The notes under the pieces were generated by a model. That model had not been told where the DNA came from and made no database searches. It worked only from the letters and a program-made list of their open reading frames with translations. DNA of 24,163 bases, from NCBI GenBank assembly GCA_902475785.1, contig CABSAN010000033.1:1-24163 (forward strand), in the 5' to 3' direction. The stretch's first letter is position 1. Each line of letters opens with the position of its first letter. Positions 1 through 6,303 of this stretch are shown here, one piece after another. The position numbers were made by a program, and so were the translations under genes. Source of the stretch: an uncultured Collinsella sp. Its GTDB lineage: Bacteria; Actinomycetota; Coriobacteriia; Coriobacteriales; Coriobacteriaceae.

Positions 1-161
1 GGACTTGCAGCGACGGACCTCAGGACGCTCTTACACCACGTCTGCGCGCGCCACCTTGAAACTCCCTAATCACCGTCAGTTAGCGCCGAATTGGAAGTCG
101 ATGGTCACTCATTAACGTACAGCTCTTATAACTTTGTTCATTATTTTCCACACCTAAAATG
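1..161. other. left edge; possible 3' end of an upstream plus-strand gene
   Basis: Frame 1 on the plus strand is open from the window edge to a TAA at 67-69 (22 codons, ending ...RHLETP). A strong plus-strand terminator follows at 162-200, so a truncated gene entering from the left is plausible. The stretch is too short to assign a family, and frame 2 is also open to about 115, so the reading frame is not certain. The rest, to 161, is AT-richer and shows nothing I can name. Confidence 0.2.
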
Positions 162-200
162 AAACGCCGTTTGTGAGTACTGTCACAAACGGCGTTTTTT
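162..200 (+). terminator. intrinsic terminator, 15-bp stem
   Basis: A perfect 15-bp stem (162-176 with 183-197) closes a 6-nt loop and is followed by a T run ending at 200. The T run on the plus strand suggests that it ends a gene entering from the left edge. It may also limit read-through from nhaA on the other strand. The loop contains AGTACT, and the downstream arm continues into GTTTTTTGACCAC (194-206). The complement of that 13-mer recurs at 17913-17925 in the inverted-repeat element near 18 kb. Confidence 0.75.
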
Positions 201-290
201 GACCACGGGGGTATCTGGCAGGGGGCCAGTAGCACCCTGATCCGAGTTTCGAACGCATCCAAACCGGTTCTGGTGTCTGTTTTCGAGCTT

Positions 291-1649
291 TTACTCGCCC
301 TTGGGCGCGGGGTGTTTGCAGACCACGCTCATGTAGATCATGCCGAGCACGGCAGCGGTGACCGAACCGGCAAGAATGGCAGCCTTGGCAGCAAGAACCT
401 CAAACTGGGCCGCCGGGAAGGCAAGACCGCTGATGAGAATCGACATGGTAAAGCCGATACCGCCCAGAATGCCCACACCGGCAATCATGTGCCAGTTAAC
501 GTTGTGCGGCAGCTCGCAGGCCTTGAGCTTGACCAAGGCGAACGTCATGCCAAAGATGCCGATCGGCTTGCCCAGCAGCATGCCAAAGTACACACCGAGC
601 GTCACCGGGTCGGTGAGCAGCGTGCTCATGTCCACGCCCACCAGGCGAACCTGTGCGTTGACGAACGCAAAGATCGGCAGAATCACAAAGTTGACCGGCG
701 TGGAGATCAGACGCTCCATGCGGATGAGCGGCGGGGTCACGCGGTGCATGACGCGCTCGACCTTGGTGGTCGAGACGGTAAAGTCATGCTGGCCCAGGAT
801 GTGTGCCTCGTCGTCATAGCGGTCATCGAGCAGCGGCAGGCACTCGCCCAGCCAATCGGTGAGGCTATCGAGCTTGACGCCGCACTTGGCCGGGATGGTA
901 AAGGCCAAGATGACGCCAGCAAGCGTGGCATGTACGCCGCTCTTGAACATGCAGAACCACAACAGCAGACCCAGTATCGAATACGGGGCAAGGCGGTAAT
1001 GCTGCGTCTTGTTGAGCCACACGAGCGCGCAGGTCACCAGCGCGGCGGCGCCCAACCAAAACGGATTGGGGCTCTGACCGTAGAAGATGGCGATGGCGGC
1101 GATAGAGATGAGGTCGTCGGCGATGGCGAGCGTCGAGAAGAACACGCGCACGCCGTTGGGCACGCGATTGCCCAAAAGCGACAGCACGCCCAGCGCGAAG
1201 GCAATATCGGTTGCCATGGGGATGGCCCAGCCGTTGTGCGCGCCGGCATGGTTAAAGATCAGGTAGATGCAGGCGGGAACGACGACGCCGCCCACGGCCG
1301 CCAGCATGGGGAGCATGGCCTGGCGCGGGTTCTTGAGCTCGCCAACTGTCATCTCGTACTTAAGCTCGATGCCCACGAGCAAAAAGAAGATCGCCATGAG
1401 GAAGTCGTTGACGAAAAGCTCGACGGTGAGACCGGCCGTCAGGTTGCCCAGACCCACATACAGCGGGGTCTCCAAAAAGTGATGGATAGCCTCGTAGGCA
1501 TCGGTATTGGCGCAAATGACGGCGGCGATGGCGGCGAAGACCATGACGGCGGCGGAAATCGTGCCGTTCTCGGCGATGCGCTCCCAGATGTCGTGACGCT
1601 CAAAGCGCTTGCGCTCACGAACGTTGAACAGCTGCTCAGTTGCTGCCAT
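291..1649 (-). CDS. nhaA: Na+/H+ antiporter NhaA
   Basis: Inner-membrane sodium/proton antiporter that exports Na+ (or Li+) in exchange for H+, for pH and sodium homeostasis. The 452-residue protein shows NhaA hallmarks: VNDFLMAIFFLLVGIELKYE at about 80-99, ATDIAFALG with D148, and the paired aspartates D178-D179 in LAIADDL, which match the E. coli ion-binding pair D163/D164. GGIGFTMSILISGLAF lies near the C-terminus. It is longer than the usual 380-400 residues, through an N-terminal extension and a charged loop at about 260-310. The ATG at 1649 is preceded by AAAGGAG at good spacing. It is monocistronic, in the same direction as ppaC but separated from it by a terminator. Confidence 0.95.
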   Translation of the reverse strand: MAATEQLFNVRERKRFERHDIWERIAENGTISAAVMVFAAIAAVICANTDAYEAIHHFLETPLYVGLGNLTAGLTVELFVNDFLMAIFFLLVGIELKYEMTVGELKNPRQAMLPMLAAVGGVVVPACIYLIFNHAGAHNGWAIPMATDIAFALGVLSLLGNRVPNGVRVFFSTLAIADDLISIAAIAIFYGQSPNPFWLGAAALVTCALVWLNKTQHYRLAPYSILGLLLWFCMFKSGVHATLAGVILAFTIPAKCGVKLDSLTDWLGECLPLLDDRYDDEAHILGQHDFTVSTTKVERVMHRVTPPLIRMERLISTPVNFVILPIFAFVNAQVRLVGVDMSTLLTDPVTLGVYFGMLLGKPIGIFGMTFALVKLKACELPHNVNWHMIAGVGILGGIGFTMSILISGLAFPAAQFEVLAAKAAILAGSVTAAVLGMIYMSVVCKHPAPKGE

Positions 1650-1682
1650 GGGCGGCTCCTTTCACGGGATGGCTCCCGTCTT

Positions 1683-1715
1683 AAAAAAGCACGGCCCGCC
1701 CAAGTGGCGGCGCCG
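1683..1715 (-). terminator. hairpin plus U-tract in the nhaA leader (possible attenuator)
   Basis: Read on the minus strand, a GC stem (CGGC and CCGCC pairing with GGCGG and GCCG, one bulged base, 5-nt loop; plus positions 1692-1715) is followed by TGC and a run of six T (1683-1688), about 35 nt before the nhaA start. The ppaC transcript already has its own terminator at 1858-1898, so this one would act inside the nhaA leader. It resembles an intrinsic terminator used for attenuation, but I recognise no known riboswitch consensus. Confidence 0.35.
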
Positions 1716-1793
1716 CGCTCTAACGTATTACGCTTGCATCTAGCCTACCCTGCACGACAAGCATGCAGGCGTGGCCGAAAAGCGGAACCACAG

Positions 1794-1814
1794 GTTGAAC
1801 ATTATTTGCTCAAC
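1794..1814. promoter_or_regulatory. near-palindrome, candidate operator upstream of nhaA
   Basis: Half-sites GTTGAACA and TGCTCAAC flank TTATT, making a 21-bp near-palindrome with one mismatch, in the 5' region of nhaA about 145 bp before its start codon. The size and AT-rich centre suit a dimeric repressor site. There is no direct evidence of function and no clear promoter hexamers are visible around it. Confidence 0.25.
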
Positions 1815-1857
1815 GGCGCGGGCACGCCTGTCCAAGAGACGACGCGGCGCCGCGCAC

Positions 1858-1898
1858 AAAAAAACGACCGGAGCGCGGGGCGTCCGCGATCCGGTCGT
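1858..1898 (-). terminator. intrinsic terminator of ppaC
   Basis: On the minus strand a 9-bp stem (1890-1898 with 1864-1872) with an inner 5-bp stem is followed by a run of seven T (plus-strand A at 1858-1864). It lies 21 bp after the ppaC stop codon and is a textbook rho-independent terminator. Confidence 0.85.
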
Positions 1899-1918
1899 CG
1901 GTGTTAGGTCAAAAGAGC

Positions 1919-2842
1919 CTAGCAGGCGGCCATGATGGGAGCAGCGACCTGCTTCTTACGGGAGAGGACGCCCGGCATCCAGACGCCGTCGTGCTCGTCG
2001 GCAATGCCCAGGCCCTTCTGAGCAGCCTCGGTCTCGCCCTCGAGCAGGACCTGCGAGCCCTCCTCCATGATGTCGGTGATGCACAGGACAATGCCGTCGG
2101 CACCCTTCTCGGCGGCGTAGGCGCGCATGGCCTCGCGAATCTCGTCGATCATACCGAGCGCACGGCTCTTGTCGACGGTCTCGTACTGGCCGATGAGCAG
2201 CTTCTTGCCAGCGGGCTCGAACATCTTGATGTCGTTGCCGACCATCTCGGCTGCAGTGAAGGAGCCGGACGGACGGGTAAGGAAGACCTCCATGCCAAAC
2301 TTGACCGGGTCGACGCCCACCTGCTCGCCGAGCTTGGCGGCGACGGCGCGATCGACATCGGTGGTGGTGGGGCTCTTGAGCATGAGCGTATCGGTCATCA
2401 TGGCCGAGAGCAGCAGCTTGGCCTGGACGTCGGAAAGCTCAACGCCGAGCACGCCGGCGAGCTTGGTGACGATGGTGCAGCTGGAGCCCCAGGGCAGGCA
2501 GATGTAGTGCAGCGGGCCGGCGGTCTCGAAGTCACCGATGCGGTGATGGTCGACAACGCCAAAGACCGTGGCGTCCTTAAGGCCGGCGACGGACTGGGCG
2601 GACTCGTTGTGGTCGGTGAGGACGACGAGCTGACCGGCCTCGACGGACTCGATCACGCGAGGCTCGGCGATGCCGGCGTCGGCGAGCAGCTTGGCGGACT
2701 CTGCCGGAAGTTGACCAAGGGCGCAGGCCTCGTAAGTGTTGCCGGCATACTCAACCTGGTTGAGCAGCTGGGACAGGACGACGGCGCTCATGATGGCGTC
2801 GTTATCGGGGTTCTGGTGACCAAAGACAAGAACGTTTGCCAT
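1919..2842 (-). CDS. ppaC: manganese-dependent inorganic pyrophosphatase (family II)
   Basis: Cytosolic enzyme that hydrolyses pyrophosphate to two phosphates, pulling nucleotide, amino-acid activation and polymer synthesis reactions forward. The 307-residue length is typical of the two-domain family II (DHH) enzymes without CBS inserts. GHQNPDND (H9, D13, D15), TDHNE (D77), VVDHH (D98-H100) and the C-terminal SRKKQ (about 294-298) are the metal- and substrate-binding signatures seen in Bacillus subtilis PpaC. The ATG at 2842 follows GGAGG with a 6-nt spacer. It is probably transcribed alone, with a terminator 21 bp after the stop. The sugar kinase gene lies upstream on the same strand, separated by 166 bp that include a repeat. 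Confidence 0.97.
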   Translation of the reverse strand: MANVLVFGHQNPDNDAIMSAVVLSQLLNQVEYAGNTYEACALGQLPAESAKLLADAGIAEPRVIESVEAGQLVVLTDHNESAQSVAGLKDATVFGVVDHHRIGDFETAGPLHYICLPWGSSCTIVTKLAGVLGVELSDVQAKLLLSAMMTDTLMLKSPTTTDVDRAVAAKLGEQVGVDPVKFGMEVFLTRPSGSFTAAEMVGNDIKMFEPAGKKLLIGQYETVDKSRALGMIDEIREAMRAYAAEKGADGIVLCITDIMEEGSQVLLEGETEAAQKGLGIADEHDGVWMPGVLSRKKQVAAPIMAAC

Positions 2843-2975
2843 GGGTTTCCTCCACTTGATATGTGTACTTGGACGTAGCTATGGTAGCACGCCGATGCCG
2901 AGCCTTCGCAGACGGAAGGGCCACGGCATATTTTGGGGCAGGCACGGAGGCCAAGGCTGTCCCTTTTACACCATG

Positions 2976-3008
2976 TTGGTGCAAAGCAACCTGACCCCCT
3001 TGCACCAG
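2976..3008. repeat. dispersed palindromic-ended repeat, copy 1
   Basis: TTGGTGCA (2976-2983) and TGCACCA (3001-3007) form inverted ends around AAAGCAACCTGACCCCC. A second copy at 10506-10538 has the same 25-bp spacing between ends and about 27 of 33 matching positions. This copy directly abuts the stop codon of the sugar kinase gene. Confidence 0.7.
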
Positions 3009-3962
3009 CTATTTACCGGCAGCGCGCAGGGCTACGTAGGCGGCACCGATGATGCCGGCGTCGTTGCCGAGCGAAGCGACCTTAATGGGCGTCTCGCGCG
3101 AAGCGGAAAGCGCGTAGCGCTGGAAGTGCTCACGAACGGCGTCGAGGTAGACATCGGCCGAGGCGGAAGCGCCGCCACCGATCAGGAACATCTCGGGGTC
3201 GACCACGTTGGCAATAAGCGCCAGGGCGCGGCCGAGATAGTCGGCCATGGTATCGGCGGCTGCCAGCGCGAGCTTGTCACCCTCGCGGCAGGCCTGGAAC
3301 ACGTCCTTGGAATCGGAAGGGCCGGTGAGCTCGATGGGCTCGACACCCGCCTTCTTGCACTCGGCCAGGTAGTTGCTCACCACGCCGGTGGCGCTGGAAT
3401 ACTGCTCCAGGTGGCCATGGCCGCCGCAGCCGCAGGTGCGCTCCTCAGCTGGGTTCAGGCACATGTGGCCAATCTCGCCGCCAGCACCCACAACGCCCGA
3501 TACCACGTCGCCGTTAACGATAACGCCGCCACCCACGCCGGTACCGATGGTGACCATCACCACGTTCTGCACGCCCTTGGCAGAGCCGAGCCAGGCCTCG
3601 CCCATGGCGGCGGCGTTGGCATCGTTCTCGTACTTAACGACCGCGTCGGGGCAGTGCTGCTGAATGGCGATCCTCAGCTCGGGCAGGTTAATGGCAATGT
3701 TGGCCTTGACCTTGGCATCGCCCGACGCCGGGATGGGGCACGGAACGGCCAGGCCAATGCCCGCCACAAAGGCGCGCGGAATCTGGGCCTTGGCGACCAC
3801 CTGGTCGATAGCCTCGGTCACCGCGGCAAAGCCCGCAGCGTCAACGATGGGAGGCGTAGGCACGCTGGCCTTGGCCAGCAGGTTGCCGTCCTCGTCGAAC
3901 AGACCCTCCTTAACCGAAGTGCCGCCGACGTCAATGCCGATGTAGTACTGCTTAGGTTCCAT
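3009..3962 (-). CDS. ROK family sugar kinase, probable glucokinase
   Basis: Phosphorylates a hexose, most likely glucose, with ATP in the cytosol. The 317 residues begin with GIDVGGTSVKEG (9-20, phosphate binding), followed by the catalytic aspartate in YENDANAAAMGEAW (D114), TIGTGVGGGV (138-147) and GGEIGHMCLN (zinc ligand H166). The ROK cysteine cluster reads CGCGGHGHLEQYSS, so the third Cys of the usual CxCGxxGCxE motif is a His (H184). The ATG at 3962 is chosen because AAAGGTGG stands in front of it; an open frame continues 22 codons upstream without a ribosome site. It is divergent from the GntR-manA pair, which supports a role in hexose entry to glycolysis. Substrate specificity is inferred. 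Confidence 0.85.
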   Translation of the reverse strand: MEPKQYYIGIDVGGTSVKEGLFDEDGNLLAKASVPTPPIVDAAGFAAVTEAIDQVVAKAQIPRAFVAGIGLAVPCPIPASGDAKVKANIAINLPELRIAIQQHCPDAVVKYENDANAAAMGEAWLGSAKGVQNVVMVTIGTGVGGGVIVNGDVVSGVVGAGGEIGHMCLNPAEERTCGCGGHGHLEQYSSATGVVSNYLAECKKAGVEPIELTGPSDSKDVFQACREGDKLALAAADTMADYLGRALALIANVVDPEMFLIGGGASASADVYLDAVREHFQRYALSASRETPIKVASLGNDAGIIGAAYVALRAAGK

Positions 3963-4299
3963 GGGAGCCCACCTTTCTCGTTTAAACATTGCCTGTATGG
4001 TACCGCTCCCAAGGCAAAAACCTACCAAAAAGGGACAGGTTTGTTTTGGCAGGTTTTATCTGGGGAAACGCAGAGTACGAGATTCGGTTCGCTGGCCGCT
4101 ATATCGGTTCGGTCCTGTCCTCGGACCGATCATTCCTCAACACGACACTACTCAGATGTTTATCATTTAAAACGCTCTGATTTTACAAGCGGGGCGTCTT
4201 TTGATTTTATCTTTCTCGAACTTTTCAATAACTCAATAGAGATACTTAGGCGTTGACTATACTTTCTTTTATTCTCAATCAAGTCGGAAAGGAGGTTCC
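3963..4299. other. divergent intergenic region between the ROK kinase and the GntR gene
   Basis: A gene-free stretch of about 340 bp that is clearly AT-richer toward the GntR start. It holds a 14-nt-arm hairpin at 4017-4057 and a small stem (CGGTCC / GGACCG, 4110-4128). TTGACT at 4253 and TATACT at 4258 overlap one another, so they cannot be the two halves of one promoter. Both flanking promoters must lie here, but I cannot place them securely. Confidence 0.5.
4017..4057. repeat. hairpin with A/T-flanked arms
   Basis: Arms 4017-4030 (AAAACCTACCAAAA) and 4044-4057 pair over 14 nt with one mismatch around a 13-nt loop. A-rich and T-rich ends on opposite sides would let it work as a terminator in either direction, yet it lies in the 5' region of both flanking genes. 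It looks like an intergenic repeat rather than a gene-specific signal. Confidence 0.55.
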
Positions 4300-5019
4300 A
4301 TGATTCCCAAATACGAGGCGATAGCTGCAGATATTCGTCGAAGTATCGAGGATGGCGCTCTTAAACCGGGCGATAAGCTTCCCACCGTCGTTGAGTTCTG
4401 CGAGCTCTATAGCGTTTCCAAAATCACCGTCAAACGAGCTATTGAACAAATCACCGAGGAAGGTCTTATTACCAGCCGACGCGGATCGGGTACCTACGTT
4501 AAGGACACGGCAGGGCTTCCCGGCCAGGCGTTTTTCCAGGGCAAAAACGACCGTGCCCAGGGCTTTTCGTATGAGCACCGCGGGGAGAAGGTGACCTCGG
4601 TGGTCTACGATTTCTCGATTGTTAATCCACCAGCGGACATCGCAGCCCAGCTGGGAATTGCCGAGGATGACTTTGCCTATCACGTCGTGCGCGTGCGTCA
4701 GGCCGATGAGAAGCCTATCGTTATCGAGTACACCTACATGCCCCTCGAGCTGATTCCGGGGCTGAAAAAGAAGGACCTGTACGGATCGCTCTACCGCTTC
4801 ATCCGAGAGCAATGCGGGCTGAAGATTTCGAGCTTTCACCGTACCATTCGCGCCGTGGCAGCAACCGAGGAAGAAGCCGAGCGTCTGGACACCAAACCTG
4901 GCTCTCCCCTGCTCGAGCTCACACAGATTGGCTTTTTGGACAGCGGTGCCGCCTTTGAGTATTCGGTCTCGCGCAACGTTGGCGACCGCTTTGAGTTGCA
5001 CAACGTAACGTTGGCATAG
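4300..5019 (+). CDS. GntR family transcriptional regulator with UTRA effector domain
   Basis: DNA-binding regulator of 239 residues. The N-terminal winged helix-turn-helix spans about 1-70: YEAIAADIRRSIEDGALKPGDKLPT, then LYSVSKITVKRAIEQ and SRRGSGTYV. A HutC/FarR-type UTRA ligand-binding domain spans about 90-235, with VRQADEKPIVIEYTYMP in its middle. The ATG at 4300 follows AAAGGAGG with a 4-nt spacer. manA starts 73 bp downstream on the same strand and a ROK kinase is divergent upstream. UTRA regulators often sense sugar phosphates, so control of hexose metabolism is a reasonable inference, but the effector cannot be read from the sequence. Confidence 0.9.
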   Translation: MIPKYEAIAADIRRSIEDGALKPGDKLPTVVEFCELYSVSKITVKRAIEQITEEGLITSRRGSGTYVKDTAGLPGQAFFQGKNDRAQGFSYEHRGEKVTSVVYDFSIVNPPADIAAQLGIAEDDFAYHVVRVRQADEKPIVIEYTYMPLELIPGLKKKDLYGSLYRFIREQCGLKISSFHRTIRAVAATEEEAERLDTKPGSPLLELTQIGFLDSGAAFEYSVSRNVGDRFELHNVTLA

Positions 5020-5033
5020 GTTTTATGGTCATA

Positions 5034-5069
5034 CGGGCGCCCGTCTTGAGCAGTTTTACGCGGCGCCCG
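5034..5069 (+). other. hairpin between the GntR gene and manA
   Basis: CGGGCGCC (5034-5041) and GGCGCCCG (5062-5069) form a perfect 8-bp stem with a 20-nt loop, between the GntR stop and the manA ribosome site. There is no T tract, so it is more likely a folding, processing or protein-binding element in a shared transcript than a terminator. Confidence 0.4.
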
Positions 5070-5092
5070 CGCAGCACAATGGGAGTATGAAC

Positions 5093-6025
5093 ATGTCCGA
5101 TTTGATTAAACTGACGCCCATCTTCCACGAGAAGATCTGGGGCGGCCGTCAACTCGAAACCGTATTTGGTTACGACATTCCCGATGGTCCCATCGGTGAG
5201 TGTTGGGCCATCTCGGCCCACCCCAACGGTGACTGCCAGATTGCGGAGGGCCCGTATGCAGGCCACACGCTTTCGTGGCTGTGGGCCGAGCACCGCGAGC
5301 TCTTTGGCAACTGCGAGGGCAAGGAGTTCCCGCTGCTCATTAAGATTCTGGACGCCAAGGACGACCTTTCGATCCAGATTCATCCCAACGACGAGTACGC
5401 CGCCAAGCACGAGAACGGCAGCCTGGGTAAAACCGAGTGCTGGTATGTGCTGGATTGCGAACCCGGTGCCACGATCATCGTCGGCCAGCGCGCGCATGAC
5501 CGCGCCGAGGCCGCACAGATGATCGAGGACGGCCGCTGGGACGATATGCTCAACGTACTGCCGATCCACAAGGGCGACTTTTTCCAGATTGATTCCGGTA
5601 CCGTGCACGCCATCAAGACCGGCACGCTCATTTTGGAGACGCAGCAGTCGAGCGACGTGACGTATCGCCTGTACGACTACGACCGTCCCGGCACCGACGG
5701 CAAGCTGCGCCCACTGCACATTGAGCAAAGCCTCGACTGCATAAACTTTGATGCCCAGGCTCCGACCGACGGCGCGATAACCGCGCCCGAGGTGGACGGC
5801 GTGACCGAGCTCGAGTCCAACCCCTGCTACACCGTCGATCGCGTGCGCGTCGACGGCAGCAAGACCCTCGACCAGCGCTGGCCCTTCATGTGCCTGTCGG
5901 TCATCGACGGCGAAGGCACCATCTGCGGCGACCCCGTCCACAAGGGAAGCAACCTGCTGGCCCCGAGCACCGTCAGCTCCATTGACCTCGAAGGCCAGAT
6001 GGAACTGATCGTCTCGCACCTGTAG
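5093..6025 (+). CDS. manA: mannose-6-phosphate isomerase, class I
   Basis: Zinc enzyme interconverting mannose-6-phosphate and fructose-6-phosphate, linking mannose use and GDP-mannose supply to glycolysis. The 310 residues match the short type I cupin form. Zinc ligands are visible as Q95 and H97 in SIQIHPND, E115 in KTECWYVL and H172 in GTVHAI. R192 in YRLYDYDR fits the catalytic arginine. Two ATGs are close together. GGGAG (5081-5085) lies only 1 nt from the ATG at 5087 but 7 nt from the ATG at 5093, so 5093 is preferred. It probably shares a transcript with the GntR gene 73 bp upstream. A 16-bp stem hairpin follows. Confidence 0.93.
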   Translation: MSDLIKLTPIFHEKIWGGRQLETVFGYDIPDGPIGECWAISAHPNGDCQIAEGPYAGHTLSWLWAEHRELFGNCEGKEFPLLIKILDAKDDLSIQIHPNDEYAAKHENGSLGKTECWYVLDCEPGATIIVGQRAHDRAEAAQMIEDGRWDDMLNVLPIHKGDFFQIDSGTVHAIKTGTLILETQQSSDVTYRLYDYDRPGTDGKLRPLHIEQSLDCINFDAQAPTDGAITAPEVDGVTELESNPCYTVDRVRVDGSKTLDQRWPFMCLSVIDGEGTICGDPVHKGSNLLAPSTVSSIDLEGQMELIVSHL

Positions 6026-6049
6026 ATCGCACCAACAACCCAAACGCAA

Positions 6050-6087
6050 CAAGGGGCTCCCCCGTCCATGTACGGGGGAGCCCCTTG
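6050..6087. terminator. hairpin terminator after manA
   Basis: A perfect 16-bp stem (6050-6065 with 6072-6087, starting CAAGGGGCTCCCCCGT) with a 6-nt loop lies 25 bp after the manA stop. The following sequence is CCCATATATAT rather than a T run, so it is a strong stem but not a canonical rho-independent terminator. It lies in the convergent gap between manA and pcrA. Confidence 0.6.
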
Positions 6088-6166
6088 CCCATATATATCA
6101 GCCCACCCGGCTCTCCAGACCAAAAAGCGAACGAGCAGAGCGACGTTCGCAAACAACGTTATCTAA

Positions 6167-6296
6167 GGACCTGGGCGGGCGTATAGGGCAACATCGATCG
6201 CGAGTTCCGCACGCAAAGGAGGCCACTTAATGTGGCCTCCGTCTTGCGCAGGACTGCCCGAGCAGGCGATGTTGCCCCATACGCCCGCCCAGGTCC
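6167..6296. repeat. 130-bp composite inverted repeat with nested hairpin
   Basis: Thirty-nucleotide arms (6167-6196 and 6267-6296) are complementary with one mismatch. Between them sits a perfect 9-bp hairpin (6218-6226 with 6232-6240, GGAGGCCAC / GTGGCCTCC), itself extended by a CGCAA / TTGCG pairing. The element fills the gap between the convergent manA and pcrA genes and ends 8 bp before the pcrA stop. It has no T tract and encodes nothing obvious. Confidence 0.8.
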
Positions 6297-6303
6297 GCCG
6301 GGA

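Noticed and set aside
80..262. 60-codon minus-strand frame at the left edge
   Set aside because: It spans the 15-bp terminator stem and has no ribosome site.
273..1907. 544-codon plus-strand open frame
   Set aside because: It lies antisense to nhaA, its composition is His/Gly/Asp-rich as expected for a shadow frame in high-GC DNA, and it has no family motifs.
2841..4256. 471-codon plus-strand open frame
   Set aside because: It is antisense to the ROK kinase and crosses two intergenic repeats; the residue pattern is that of a reverse-frame shadow.
4253..4263. TTGACT and TATACT as a promoter for the GntR gene
   Set aside because: The two hexamers overlap and cannot be the -35 and -10 of one promoter; no suitable partner was found for either.
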